Of a DNA stretch of 64,000 nt, positions 37,166 to 49,609 are shown one piece after another. This DNA comes from Salvator merianae (Eukaryota > Chordata > Lepidosauria > Squamata > Teiidae): NCBI GenBank assembly GCA_003586115.2, contig QVOM02000053.1:5499316-5563315 (forward strand), given 5' to 3'. Each line of letters opens with the position of its first letter. The stretch's first letter is position 1. The position numbers were made by a program, and so were the translations under genes. The notes below the pieces were generated by a model that was not told the origin of the DNA, searched no databases, and saw nothing but the letters and a program-made list of their open reading frames with translations.

Positions 37166-38754
37166 ATATTTATCTAAACCTATATCATTCATTCCAGGCT
37201 ATACAGTGTACATTGATGATCTTTAGATTATCATTCATGATTTTAAGCAGTTTTCCAAAACTATCATGCCCCTGTCAGAGGTCTTTTAGGCCACTTTTGA
37301 GCTGACCAAGTCAGAGACAGATATCTGTAAATGTGAACCATATACTTTATTCTGCCATTGAGCTGAGCGCCCTCATTTGTTCCTTCACTCAAATTCCTTA
37401 GTTTGTTTAGGTTCCATGGGAAAAAATAACATATATGCATTCTACAAGGGCCATCACTGATAACTGTTTTGATTATCATGTGTGCAGGAGATTTGGTGAT
37501 ATTTTTTAATTAGGAATCTTCCTTATGACAACAAATGAGAACTCACTGTCAGCTAAATGAAGTTGGTTATCAGACTTCATAATTTATCACATTGGACAGC
37601 AAAATTTCATGGAACAATAATGCACTTCTTGTTGGGTGGGAATACAGTTGCATGACAAGTTGAATATTCAAAACATTTCAAACACATAAGCAATAAAGGC
37701 ATTGAATTCTCAATGCCTCATGTCACATTTAAAAACTAAAGATTTCCTTTTATCTAAATTAACGGGATGATGGTGGTATAAATTTTAGAGACGCTACGGA
37801 GGAATGTAATTAATTAGAGAAGCTTCTGAAGAAATTATTCATGCCTCTTGTGACTGCCCCCAATATGTTTGTCTTTCATCTGAAATACAAACATTAAACC
37901 TAAATATATTACAATTAGAAACTTGATGAGAATTCATTTAAAAAATAATTTGCTAAACATTATAGAAGGGCTCTCTGAGTCTGAAATTTTCCAAGGAGAG
38001 AGAATGCCCTTAGATGACTCACTGCACACTCCATAAAGTCACTATAATAGTATGTTTCTTTTTATCATTCTTTTTGTGCTAATATAGGGATACACAACAT
38101 ACAGAAGAAATGGATTAGCCATCCAAAAACCTCTACATTTTTCTGACATTTTCATCACCAGTCTGTTTCATCCTATTTCATGCCTTCAAATGTTAATTAA
38201 TTGTTTTGCTGTTCCATACCATCTTGAATAAAACACATGCATTTGCACACAAAATGCATAATTTATTTTAACATAAAATGCATATTTTTCTGTAACTTTT
38301 ACTAAATGGAACTGTATCGTGATGGACATGTGACAAAGTTAAAAAAATGTATACAGTTGTATGCAATTATACGAAAGACGTTAAATTTGAAGATGCAAAT
38401 AAATCTGGAATATTTTATTTCGGGACTGCTAGATGAAACTTTAGAAAAGACTCACAGAAGACTATTATAGTATATGATTACAGTGGCAAGATTATTATAT
38501 GCACATGGAAGAAACCATTGCAAATCATGACTGAAAGAATAGTAAATCAAACTGTTAAACTTGGCAGAAATGGAAAAGCTGACTGGCTTGATTAGAGGGA
38601 AAAAACAAAACAAAAAACCTTTAATATCTTTTTTTATTAAAACTGGGGATCCTTCACTGATTTCTTGTTTAAAAGGCAATGGATATGGATAGACCAACAT
38701 TCTCCCTTCCACAGTTTTGGAGAACTCTCTCTCTTTTTGGTTAGTATATCTACT

Positions 38755-39330
38755 TCAATCTTAGGTCTTTTACTAAAGGCCTGGGAATCTGAGGGTCTTG
38801 TGCAGTATTGTAGCTATTCTTAGAACAGTGCTCTTCTGAAGAGACATCTTCTGATATTTGTCCTGGGATCTGTTGAAGCAATTCTTCCAACTCAGGGGTC
38901 ACTGATATGAGTGCTCTTATCACTACTAGAACTGTTTCTGCCTTTATGTTCCATATCTTCTCCAGTTCTTATTCTAGTCCCTGATACTTCAGTTTCTCTT
39001 ATTATTTCTTCCTGATGCTACCATGACTTGGGACTGCTACATCTATTATTATTGCTTCTTTACTGTCATTGTCTACTGCCATGATATCAGGTTAATTGGC
39101 CACAACTTGCAGGACTGTCTGAATATGGAAGTCTTACAGGATCTTGGCTCTGCTGTTCTTAGCCACTTTTTCTTATAAAATTTCCCATTTAGACTTTGGG
39201 ATGCCCAGCTTGTATTCCTTGCAGATATTCCTGTGCACCATTCCTGCAATTTGGTTGTGCTGCTCTCTGCATACTCTTCCTGCCAGCATCTTGCACCTGG
39301 CTACTTTTTGTGAGATTGTTTCTGCATCTG
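38755..39330 (-). mobile_element. R4/Hero-type LINE, C-terminal restriction-like endonuclease relic
   Basis: The minus strand reads, in order, AETISQKVARCKMLAGRVCR, QIAGMVHRNICKEY, PDIMAVDNDSKEAIIIDVAV, then YQGLE.ELEKIWNIKAETVL and VTPELEELLQQIPG. This is the C-terminus of non-LTR elements that use a PD-(D/E)XK restriction-like endonuclease, in the R4/Dong/Hero group. The catalytic PD...D core (PDI.AVD, then IIIDVAVP) is intact locally. The Lys before PD has become a stop, the zinc-knuckle His (ET..H) reads Gln, and other stops are present, so it is a dead 5'-truncated copy. Confidence 0.75.
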
Positions 39331-39734
39331 GAATCCTTCCTGTTATGGTAGAATCTTTTATTCATCCATCCATCCATTTATTTAAAGCCATTTCTGTCCT
39401 GCCCTTCAACCTGGATCTCAGGTTGCATCCATCTGACCAATGCCATTTTATAACTTTTCTGCATTGTCCAGTTTAATTCAGTACAGCCCTGGAAAGTTCT
39501 TGCTTTAAACCATCAGTATTGCTCAACTGACTCAACTGAGGAACTGCCTTAAGGTGTAAGCTGGAGCTCAGGTAATCAGAAAAGCTGAGGAAGGAAGAAA
39601 TGAGACTGCAGCTGCTGTGTCTCTTCCTTCAACAGGTGGTGTTCCTGCCTGCATGAATGATGCAGCTAAATTTAAACGGGCTTTTTATTGTTATTGTTGG
39701 TTTGCTGCTGCAGCTCCAAGAATAAACCAACTTT

Positions 39735-39854
39735 GGTTGCATCCAGATATCACTTACTTATATTTGCATATTTTGAATATATTTTGGAATATCCAGGCTT
39801 TTTTCTGGAATATCCAAATATAGCAGAATAAATAAGTGATGTCTAGATGCAGCC
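39735..39854. mobile_element. 120-bp hairpin inverted-repeat element
   Basis: Outer arms of about 27 bp (GGTTGCATCCAGATATCACT against the complement of AGTGATGTCTAGATGCAGCC) flank an inner perfect palindrome, TTGGAATATCCAG and CTGGAATATCCAA, with a T-rich loop. The whole unit folds on itself and is non-coding. It looks like a MITE or foldback element. Confidence 0.7.
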
Positions 39855-41145
39855 TTTGAAAATTTAAAGTCATCCCTAGCCATTAGTCATCCATTCAGCT
39901 TCAGTTCCCTATTGGAGGAAATGAGATCAATGCTCTTCTGTTTTCCATCAGGGTTGTGATAAGAAATAATGTGATAAAAGTTGTCAGGAAATTTCAGTGT
40001 AAAAAAGCTACTTACATTGAAATAAATGATGCTGTGATATTTCAGCCTTAAGATTTTTAATAGCCCAATGACATGCAGAAAATGAACAGTTATCTTACAG
40101 CAAGAACAATTGCCAGTTCATGTTGACTTAAAATAATCTTTTGGTACAATTCTACTGTGATAATTTCATAATTATTTAATTATACTTATTGCATTATGTA
40201 TACTTTTTTGCCTTTAAAAGTAGCAATAATACATCAATAGATTTACATCCTACTCTTAAGTCTCTTTGAATTGAAGGCATTTTATAAAAAGCATTTAAAA
40301 ACAGCTGCTTTAGTATCATCTTATTTCTCCAGGGAAAGACTTTATTGTATAGAAATTTGCTAATTCTTAAATGGAAGTAATTTATACAAGGTGAGTGTGG
40401 ACTGGGGTAATGAAAGAAAATTCCATAATTATGTTGCTAGTGATTTAATAAGGAACAAGAAAATAAAATGGAAAAGTTAAAATCTTGATTAACTCTGTGA
40501 CACTGCATTTTAGGCACATCTAAAGGAGAAGGAATCTGCAGAGTAATTCTGCTCTCCCTTCCATTTTAATGTGCTTTATATTTTATTTTTCAAAGTCACA
40601 TAATTTATAATATGTAGAGACTTTTTTTTCCTGTAAAGAATGCACAGTCTGTCAGTTCATCTATTGTATTTTTATTCTGACTAAACCATAAGGAACTTTC
40701 CTGGCTTGCTGACAAAAAGCATAATATAATCTTACAGTCTTCATTTTTAGACAATATGTTAGAGCTGAATAATATCTCTGTGTTCACGACTGCGTGTTCA
40801 TACACTGCTCATTTTCTTTTCTTACATTTCTGGACATCAATTTTATAACCAATTGTATCTGTTAGTAGCAACCTTTTCATAAGTCCTATCAGGACATTAA
40901 AAAAAAGTAACAATGGTCTTTTGCAGGGCTTTCATATATGACAGGAAAGCCACTGTGAGAACAGACTGCTAGAATATATGGGTCACCAGCCTGATCTAGT
41001 GGGCATTTATTTTGTTCTTATATCCAGAGAAGACACTGGTTACACATGTCCGTATATGTGTTTCTACACATGTGCTGATGGACAGGATAAATGCAATTTA
41101 ATGACACTCACTTTTATCATGCAGAAATGATTATGCATTTCCCAC

Positions 41146-41225
41146 AGAAGTATTCCATCATATGCTGCTTGGATGAAGAAATAAAAGAAGTATCCCACTA
41201 TATGTTCTTTGGGTGAAGAAATAAA
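41146..41225. repeat. Tandem duplication of a 40-bp unit
   Basis: Two adjacent 40-bp copies, each starting AGAAGTAT and ending GTGAAGAAATAAA or GATGAAGAAATAAA, differing at about eight positions. They lie just before the gag relic. Confidence 0.85.
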
Positions 41226-41239
41226 AGATTGAGATATGT

Positions 41240-41805
41240 TGTAACAGGGTGCATGAGCTATTGAGAAGACATTCCAAGGAAAATAAAGAAGCAGTAGACT
41301 ATTTGATCATTAAATTAAAGGTGTTTGGGGGCAGAAAGACTGCCAGTGTATCAGACATCTATGGTAGCAGTGAGGAAGACAATTGGCTTGATTTGTATAT
41401 GGAGCCTATATGGATTTGGGTGACCCCATGCTGGTCATGTTTTCAGAGATGGATTAAATCCAAACATTAAGGAACTAGCACTGCACCAGGAGGATCCATG
41501 CATACCACAGGGGTAGATACAGTTAGTCACCCAACTGGAGGGCACCTGGCCACCCTGCAACTCTCCTTGTCTCACCCTCTTTCAACTGCCAAGAAGGACC
41601 CCAAAGTTTCAGTGACTGCCCAAAATGCAGCCCCAGCTGGCAAGTCCAGACTAACACAGGAACAGCATTCCTGCTGCCACAAACAAGGACTTTGTTTATA
41701 TTGCAGTGATATGGACCACTTAGTGGTCAACTGCCACAACCAGTTGTGGCTCCAAGGACTCTTTTCCACAAGGGCAAGAAAGACAACAAACCAGGAATGA
41801 AGTTA
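41240..41805 (+). mobile_element. Ty3/gypsy-type gag relic with CCHC zinc knuckle
   Basis: The frame at 41498-41800 ends with KQGLCLYCSDMDHLVVNCHN. Its CLYC....H....C (41693-41734) is a perfect CX2CX4HX4C nucleocapsid knuckle in a 'GLCLYCG..GH....C' context, typical of vertebrate Ty3/gypsy (sushi-type) gag. Upstream frames (41249-41470) give a KHSKENK-type and a W-rich segment that may be matrix or capsid remnants. No protease, polymerase or LTR was found beside it. A stop near the start of the knuckle frame breaks the gag. Confidence 0.65.
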
Positions 41806-43587
41806 GCAGTTGCCAACACCACAGAACTTCAGGGTAATGTTGTCCCCTTCAACAGAGGAACAGGGTAATGAATAACTCCAGTCTGTTTTTGGAGAAGGAT
41901 GACACTAGAGTGACCCAAAAAAAACCCAAACAAACAAAAAACAACAACTCACCAGCAGCCCATCAGGTGTTCGGAACCCGTGGAAAGGGGGTGATAGCTG
42001 TACAACAATGAAACTTGCTTTTAAAAATTGGAGGCAAATCTACACCAAGAACATCTCATTGGACTCATTTTTTGACTCTATGTTTGTGTACTACCCAATA
42101 CTTAGAAAGAAAAGAACCATACATTTTTCATGTGTAATTAATGTTAAAAAAGTAATGTTAAATGCATGCATTACATTACTGTTAACATTAAATGCACAGG
42201 TCATTTTTAAAATGTGGTAAAATAAATACTCAAGCAATCCTTGCATAATGCCATGCTGCCCAGGATTGCTTCTGTATGTACAAACACTCTCAAATAATGA
42301 GACTGGCTGTTTGGATTGTTTTTGGAGGAGTGTCTCTAACATTACCAAACTCATACTCTTCAAATGTGTTTCTAAGTGGATGAAAAAAACAGCAGGAATT
42401 CTATAGCAGGATTTCAATAGCAATTTAATTGTTAACAAGTACGAATTTTCTGTCCTGGTGACTGTTCTCCAAACCTCCCAATAATTAAAACACTTGATAA
42501 ATATTCAGTAGTAATTTGTTGAGATTGCCATTTATCAGCCTTAATGATTATGTTTTTTACATGTTCAGCAATATGATTGGTTCTTTAGGAAGCATTAACT
42601 TCTCTCAAACATAAATCACAATTAAAAATATCATAGCACCTCTCCACTACAAATTCATCCAAAATAATACTTTCTGTTTCTGAAGCTTTTTGTAAAAAGA
42701 AATCCTTTCAGCTAAGCAAAGTTATTTTTCCCTTGATGCACTATGCATTCCAGTCTTTGTTTCAACGCAAATGTCATATAATTATGCTGAAAATTCAGAA
42801 CATTTAACCAGCAGGAACTCAAATACATGGCACCATTTGGTATCATTATTTTCATAGTCTCTCCATAGAAACAGCCTTTCCACAGTGATAAATACGATGG
42901 TTCACATGATGCCTACTGATTGGGATCACATTCAAAAGGCTTAAGTTCTATTAGCGTTCTTTAAAAACCTTTCTGTTGCATTCTGCTTTCTTTATTTCTG
43001 ATCTAATTCCAGCAAAAATCTGAATATTCTATTACATTGTGGAATTGAAAGCTGAAGCAAGCTGTAACAGAAAGTGTCTCATTTGGAAGTGTCTCCCCTA
43101 CCGCCATTAAATTTTGTGAATAAACTAAAGTGTTATATGTTGGAATAATATTTCTGCAAGAGTATGGTTGCCTGCACAAGCTAAGCAATTTACTTCTATT
43201 TTTTAATTGACAAGTTTGTCTTTGCATCAATCTGTTGTGGCTTTCCACAATTCCTGTTCATTTACAAGGATTTTGCCAACAGTAGTAAACATCCTCCTTG
43301 ATAGAGACTTCTGCTCTCTTAAAATGCAATTTTAATGTCATTTAAATCAGATGTGGAAAGCTTGTTATGTTTTAATCTCAAGAACAGGTCTAGTGTCAGT
43401 GAGTAGGAACCTCAAAGAAAATAATATTGGCTAAATGCCAGGAATTGCTTGACAAAGAGCAAATTACTTCTAGACATGGCAGATTTTCCTATTTGGGATG
43501 TATTAAACAGCGATGGGATAAGTCATCTGTCAAAGAATGTTACACAGGCATCCTGTATAAAGGATTCGTGAAGTGTGCATGTTCTGC

Positions 43588-43690
43588 TTATCATAGAATC
43601 ATAGATTTAGAAGGGACTTCCAAGGACTTCTATTCCAGTGCTCAATGAAGGATTCACTAGACCATACTGGACAGATGTTCCCATTGGAAA
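43588..43690 (-). mobile_element. CR1-type LINE 3' end fragment
   Basis: Plus strand reads ATCATAGAATCATAGATTTA then GAAGGGACTTCCAAGGACTT. This is the complement of the CR1 3' end, whose terminus is an ATTCTATGAT-type repeat. The element therefore points along the minus strand. Confidence 0.7.
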
Positions 43691-44150
43691 CAGAAAATGG
43701 CTTGAAATAGGAAGGCAAGTTGGGCAAAGGGTGTTTGTTTTTAATGTTAGTATATGTTTTAAGGTTTGGGGGTAAGCCATCCAAAGAACTTTGCTTATTG
43801 ACCACCCACATAAATTTAATGAATAAAAAAGCAAACAAATAAACCAGTGTATTCTAATGACTTGAATGCTTTACTAGAGAATGGAGAAATGGAACTCAAA
43901 TGCCCACCGAGCTATGAAGCTCACTGACCCAGTTACTCCCTTTCCGTCTTAAGATATATTCAAATGTACTATCAATGAATAGAGCCTGTGGTGATTCTGA
44001 GAATTAAAAAGGCTGTTCAACTAAAAGACAGGAGGATGGCAACAGTGCTGCTGTTTTAAGTATTAAAAACACTTTACAACCATGGCATTTCCAGTATTTT
44101 CCCCCTTTGCTTCCATACGCCTTCTCTCTCTGCTGTTCCCATGTCTTCTG

Positions 44151-44464
44151 TAGAGATCTTCAGAAACTAAAATTTAGTAGTTCAGTTGAATTGAACTGAA
44201 CTGAACTACCATTGGTTCATGTCGGATACAAACATTTTTTTTTTTAAAAAAAACTACCTTTGGTTTGCATTTGATTTGAACCATGTAAACCATTATGAAC
44301 CACCCTTAGTTTGCTGTAGTCCATTACAATTCCCTTGGTTTGGTTTGATCATTTTCTTTTTATTATTATTATTTTTTAACTACTGGGCAATTCAGTTCAC
44401 ATGTGAACCAAGCAAACGCTGCAATTCCCTGCAATCAAACTGAACCGGTTTGTCACTTTTCTAG
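44151..44464. mobile_element. TAGAGAT...inverted-repeat element (314 bp)
   Basis: Left end TAGAGATCTTCAGAAACT, interior of TTGAACTGAAC and TTTGGTTTG words, right end GAACCGGTTTGTCACTTTTCTAG. It is a diverged member of the family at 31637-31906. A tandem AATTGAACTGAACTGAAC stretch lies near 44190. Confidence 0.55.
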
Positions 44465-46065
44465 TTATCTGTCTAGTCCTGCCTATCTTCTATCAACCCA
44501 AGTTTCTGCCAAAAATGCTTATATTCAGTATTAAACTCTCTTCTCCCCAACTGCCCTGCTCAAGCAATAAACAAGGCTGCATTGTGCACACTGATTAATC
44601 ATGAAATGTTTTGATGGAATAGAAGCAAGAAACAGGATGGCAGTCTGTGGGCGAAGTGATTTCCGCCCTCCTGCCTCCCTTCTTACTGTGACAAATATAT
44701 TTTCCTGCTGCAAATGTACCCTTCAAAGTGCTCAAAAAGTTGATTATTCTGCACTTTCCTTCTCCAGGTATTTTTCCAACTCCAAGATCCTTGGGTAGTG
44801 GCAGAAAGGTGAATGAGTTTTACTGGGTTATTTTTATGTTAGTTTTGATAATACATTTAGACATTGCTTGAGAGGGTTGTTGTGATAGTAAAACAGGTGC
44901 AAAGAAAACCATATACATCACCTCAGTCTCTGTGGAGGAAAGGCGTTTCAAACAAGCAAACAAAGCAAATAAATGAATGAATAAATAAAAATAAAAGCTC
45001 GGGCCAGGGAGAAATTTTTTGGGAAACGTTTAACAAATATAATACATGTAACTTATATGAAGCAACTCTTGACTTTTTTCCTGGGTGAGAACATCAGAAT
45101 GCCAACATATGCTTCAAAATATTATGACAATGTTGCTCTGGTATCTCCACAAATTAAGCATTCACACCTGAATACTGAAAGAACTGTAATTTATTTACAA
45201 CGTAGTCCTATGTAAAAAAAAACCACTAGATACTTTCTTTCCTTGCAAGGCTACTGACACCTTTGCAGGATAAACAAAAACATATAATGTATGCAGGGAG
45301 GGAACTGGAAACTAAACTATTTACAATTATTAAGCAAAAGGCAACTAATTTGTTCGCGTATTAGTGTTAGCCTAGTTTCACTCATCATCACAACACTTCC
45401 ATCACACTGGTATCACAGCTTTGTGACAACATTTTGTCCAGAGACAGTTCAAGCATGAACATGTGTGTCACTAGGTCATAGTAAATAGCAGTTATGCTGC
45501 AGCTTCAGTGCAGTTATGTTGTGCTGCAACATCTAAATTCCATGTTCTTGCACTGTCTGGACAATAAATTATCAAGATGCTGTTATGCCAAAGACACATC
45601 AGTGTCATAATTGGTTGTAGTGACAGCCTTTGATGAAAAATACTTTCTCCTTTCTCCCTGCTTTGCACACTGTCATCTCATAGCTCACTTGCATGATACT
45701 GCTTTCATCTGTCAAGACCCAAATTGATAATGCAGCATTCTTTCTGAAGTCGTGACACTTTTCGTTATTCTATTCTCCAGATTTTTCTTATTATGCACAG
45801 AAGTAGAACTTATGATAAACAAATGGGTTGCCACAACAAAAGACAAACCTTTTCATGGTTCCAGACTGCCTTATGTTAAGAAATTTATCTAGAGCAATCT
45901 ATTTTCTCTACTTCCTTCATTACTGAAACTTTACTGCATTGTTCTGTGTAGCAGAAGTTTAAGGTCTAGAACTATCCGCAATGTTTAGAAAGAGAAGGCA
46001 GAATATTTGTTGTTGTTGCTTCTATGAGTTTTAATTTTGATTAAAGTGCATCTCTTTCATGCTTG

Positions 46066-46247
46066 TGGCCCTTTCTTCACTTGACCTTATTCCAGATTAT
46101 ATCTTGGAATAGGGATCTGCCATTTGCATGCTATTATGAACTATGGCAGGTCCCACCTGGGGCCTGCTATAATCTGCACTAGTGTGTGAATAGCAGGTCC
46201 CTGTTCTGGGATATAGACCAGAAAAAAGCCAAGTGCAGAAAGGGCCA
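46066..46247. mobile_element. TGGCCCTTTC...inverted-repeat element (182 bp)
   Basis: Terminal inverted repeats of 18 bp match at 17 positions (TGGCCCTTTCTTCACTTG against the complement of CAAGTGCAGAAAGGGCCA). The similarity of the two halves continues inward (TTATTCCAGATTATATC, AGGGATCTGCC), so nearly the whole element is one imperfect palindrome. Target-site duplications were not evident. Probably a MITE, possibly hAT-derived (inference). Confidence 0.7.
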
Positions 46248-46498
46248 ATGTCTATTTCCATGAAAACCTGCTTCATTTTTCTTTACAGTTCAACTGACCT
46301 TGATATAGAATAAAAACACAAGTCATGTTGCAGTACAGAAAAATGTACTTTATCAATAAAAGTAGCATGACGAAAACAATAAAGGTCACAGTTCCTGTCC
46401 CAATCTCAGAGAGTTTTCAGCACAAATATCTTTATGTGTCTCTCAGGAGGTTACTATCTGTTTTCAGTGTGATAGAGTAACTTAGTCTTTGCAAGGGT

Positions 46499-47110
46499 TG
46501 TGTGATATTCTAGGCTTGCCAGGAATAAACCACTGCTCTCAGGGTTTCAAGAAACAAACGTGATTTATTCAGCTCAACAAAGATCAATACACCTTACTCT
46601 TGGGCAGAGCACCTCCCTGGTCCAGCTGCTTGCTTATATACAGTACAAAGCAATAAATCTTTGTACATTTCTCCAATGCCAGCCTTTCCCCACTACAATG
46701 TAACTATTTACAGGAGCAGTACCATCTGGCAGCTCAAGTCCCACCTTTCCCTCTCAATAGTATCTACGTACAAGAATGGCGCCACGTGGCCAACATATGT
46801 ACAAAGTTTATATCATAATACGAGTCTCTTTCCAACTAAGAAGTCTTTGGCAAGCATGTCATACCTGACAGGTTTTTTTTTAATTATCTATATCTTTCTA
46901 GTTCTTTCCAGTCAATTTTACACTAAGGTCAATGCTGCTTGTAGAAGTTGTAAGCACTGTATCTTACATTCTATCTTCTCAATTTTCTCCATTTAAAGCT
47001 GTATATGGTACTGATTTTCTGGTTGCTTCTCCCATACTTCCCCTAGCAGTTCGCTCTGACCCTGTTTCTTCCTGGGTTGATGATTCTCCCCTTCTCTAGC
47101 AGAATCTGAC
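46499..47110 (-). mobile_element. Possible solo LTR (minus orientation)
   Basis: Read on the minus strand there is a TATATAAG box-like sequence (plus 46632-46640), then about 70 nt later AATAAATCACG. The sequence ends near ATATCACACA at 46499-46501, the arrangement of U3-R-U5 in a retroviral or gypsy LTR. A clear 5' TG end, a primer-binding site and any internal genes were not found. A 13-bp stretch, TGTAAATAGTTAC, is shared in part with the complement of the first bases of the window. Tentative. Confidence 0.3.
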
Positions 47111-47778
47111 AGACTCTGTGGAAGCTGCCAAGGGGCCTTCTAAACTGTAAGCTGATACATCTCAGGGTGGGTGGAGGCTTTAATGAATCTGTCTATTAAA
47201 AACTTTAAATCCCCTATCCTTCCAAATCCAAGAAACCTGACTATCATTTTATAGAGTCCTCTTCAAGATTACAGAATACATAGACCCTGTAGACTTTTGT
47301 TTGAAATTCCCCTAGTCCATAAAAGTTCATTCTATTTTTCCTCAAAGCTTACACAGAAAGGGCAAAACCTCAACCCCTTGCTGTGATATTTGTAATCCTT
47401 CTCCACCTGTCATGACCAGTGAAAGCAAACACTTTGAAATTCCTGAACTGTTGGGCTGTCCCTTTTGGCATGGTTGCTTGCTGTATCTGATTTGTTGAAC
47501 TGGTTGTCCTGCATCGGAAGAGGTTGATGCTTCTGATATTAATGCTAGAGGCTTGACTAAAGTTTTTCTTGCCTGCTACTGTGTCAAACCTAGCTCTCTG
47601 CCCCCCATTGCATAACCTGTCCCCTGTCCCTCAGTCTACTTGCTCTGCTGGGGAGGAGAGAGACCTAAGGATGGCATCCTCTCATTTATCCTTGCAAACT
47701 GTGCAGCCATCTTTATTGCCTTAGCTCTTGGCCCTGGGTTCTCAGGTTACTTGGAGATAAGGAATGGTGGCCATATTC

Positions 47779-48114
47779 TAGAGATGTGCAAATTTCACTT
47801 CACATTCAAAAATCTGTACAAAATTTGGTATTTGCCATTTTTATCAGATTGCAATGAAAATGACTTTTTTTGCATTTACAGTTTTGATCGAACATGAAAT
47901 TAATTGAATTTTTGCATTTTTTTCACATTTTTCACTGTGTATTTTCAACTGCATTTTCAATGGCAAAACATTGCAAAAGAATGTGAGAATGAATGTGAAA
48001 AATGCATTTTTCAACAATGGAATTTGCTGATGAAATGAAAATGTGATTTTTATTTCAAAAACAAATTGATTTTTTGTTTGTTTGTAGTTGTTTTTGTTTT
48101 CATGCACATCCCTA
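47779..48114. mobile_element. TAGAGATGTGCA...inverted-repeat element (336 bp)
   Basis: Starts TAGAGATGTGCAAATTTCAC and ends TTTCATGCACATCCCTA, so the termini are complementary over about 15 bp. The interior is an AT-rich imperfect palindrome of TTTTGCATTT/GAAAATG words. The 145-codon minus-strand open frame that enters it is a by-product. Confidence 0.7.
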
Positions 48115-49609
48115 TCATATCCCTGTCTGGGTAGGAGTGACTTCTCCAAGATCAAGACTTGGGAATGAAATGAGGATACTGGAATGTTTAGACAGGGGCT
48201 TGTTACGTAATTGTAGATGGGGAGAAAAGCTTGTGGAGTACATAATCTTGTAACTGAAATTTCAGTGTGGTTTCTTATCAATAAACCATCATGTTGCTTT
48301 AGTATGTGGATCTGTTGTTGTTCTATGCCCTCGTCCTGTTTGAGTTGGGGTCTGGGGTAATAATCTTGACCGTAATGTACAAAAGTATAGTTGCACAGTA
48401 TAGCCCCTTACTCCCTAAGTACCTGGGAATGGATGCTCCAATACAACCTCACTAGTACATGCAAGAAAACTTCCCTTCTTGTAAAGGATGAAAGTTTCCT
48501 ATTGCCAGGTTCTGAACTAGATTTATCTCTAGCAGAATGCTAGTAAAATTTATGGGTATTTTAAGACACATAGCATGTACAGTTTCGTTTTGGCAGCTTG
48601 CCTGTAAGGAAAAACTGTTAGCATGTCCCAGAGGGTTCCATGGAGAAAAACTAGCCTTCTTTCACAGTTGAGTACACACACAATTCTTAGAGTCTGGCAC
48701 AAAAGGGCACATATTTATAGCAGCACATAGACATCTGTGCTTGCTGGTGGCTACCTGTAAATTTCACTTAGTCAACTTTAAAAACTGATCTACAAAACAC
48801 GAAGGAAGCCTGGAATTACAAAGCTGTCTCTCTCTCTGGCCCTTTCTTTACTTACCTATCAGTGATCTGGATCAATGGGTCCAGATTAGCCAGGCTCACT
48901 GATCTAGATCATGGGAAGGCATGGGCAGGAGAAGCACCATTCACACAGATGGCACTGATCTGGATTAGCTCATGCTGCAGCTGCAAAGCCCATCTTTGAC
49001 CAGCAGAATCAGCGCCAATGTGCCACATTCTTCAGCATATCTCCTTACTGGGCTATTCTTGTCCCTATTTACAGAGATAGCAGATGCAAGTCTTATGTAA
49101 AAAGAGGGTGCCTAACACTACCATGTCAGGACTGTTATCCGTATCAGTGAATACCCTTCTGGATTCATGCAGAGGAACAGAACTGCAGCCAGAAATGTGC
49201 CACAGTTCTGGGTTCTCAGCAGCAATTTGGGCTGCAATTTCAGTTCTCAGCTTCGGAACTAGGTAGCTGTTTTCACTTTTGTCTATAATATACATTCAGG
49301 TTATAACTTTATACCAGCCTGTACAATGCACATGCAATTGTCTTTACACTTATTTACTCCTATTTTAAATCCCTCTCTCTCTGTATCACATTTGATCAAT
49401 TAAGCAGAGTAAAACTTAATTTAGCAATTGCCATGGATATTTTGCCCTTTTGCTACAGTAGCAGAACAATTTTGTTCATAGCTCTTAGGCTCCTAAGGCC
49501 TGTTCACTCTTACATGCTAATGAGTATCTGTATGCTCACTAGTGAAGTACATCTACATTTCACACTCACTTTCTACTAGCTGTGGAGCACAAAATTGTAA
49601 AGCTCATCC

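Noticed and set aside
47844..48281. 145-codon open frame, the longest outside the cadherin tail
   Set aside because: It runs across the inverted-repeat element at 47779-48114, has no domain and no splice or promoter context.
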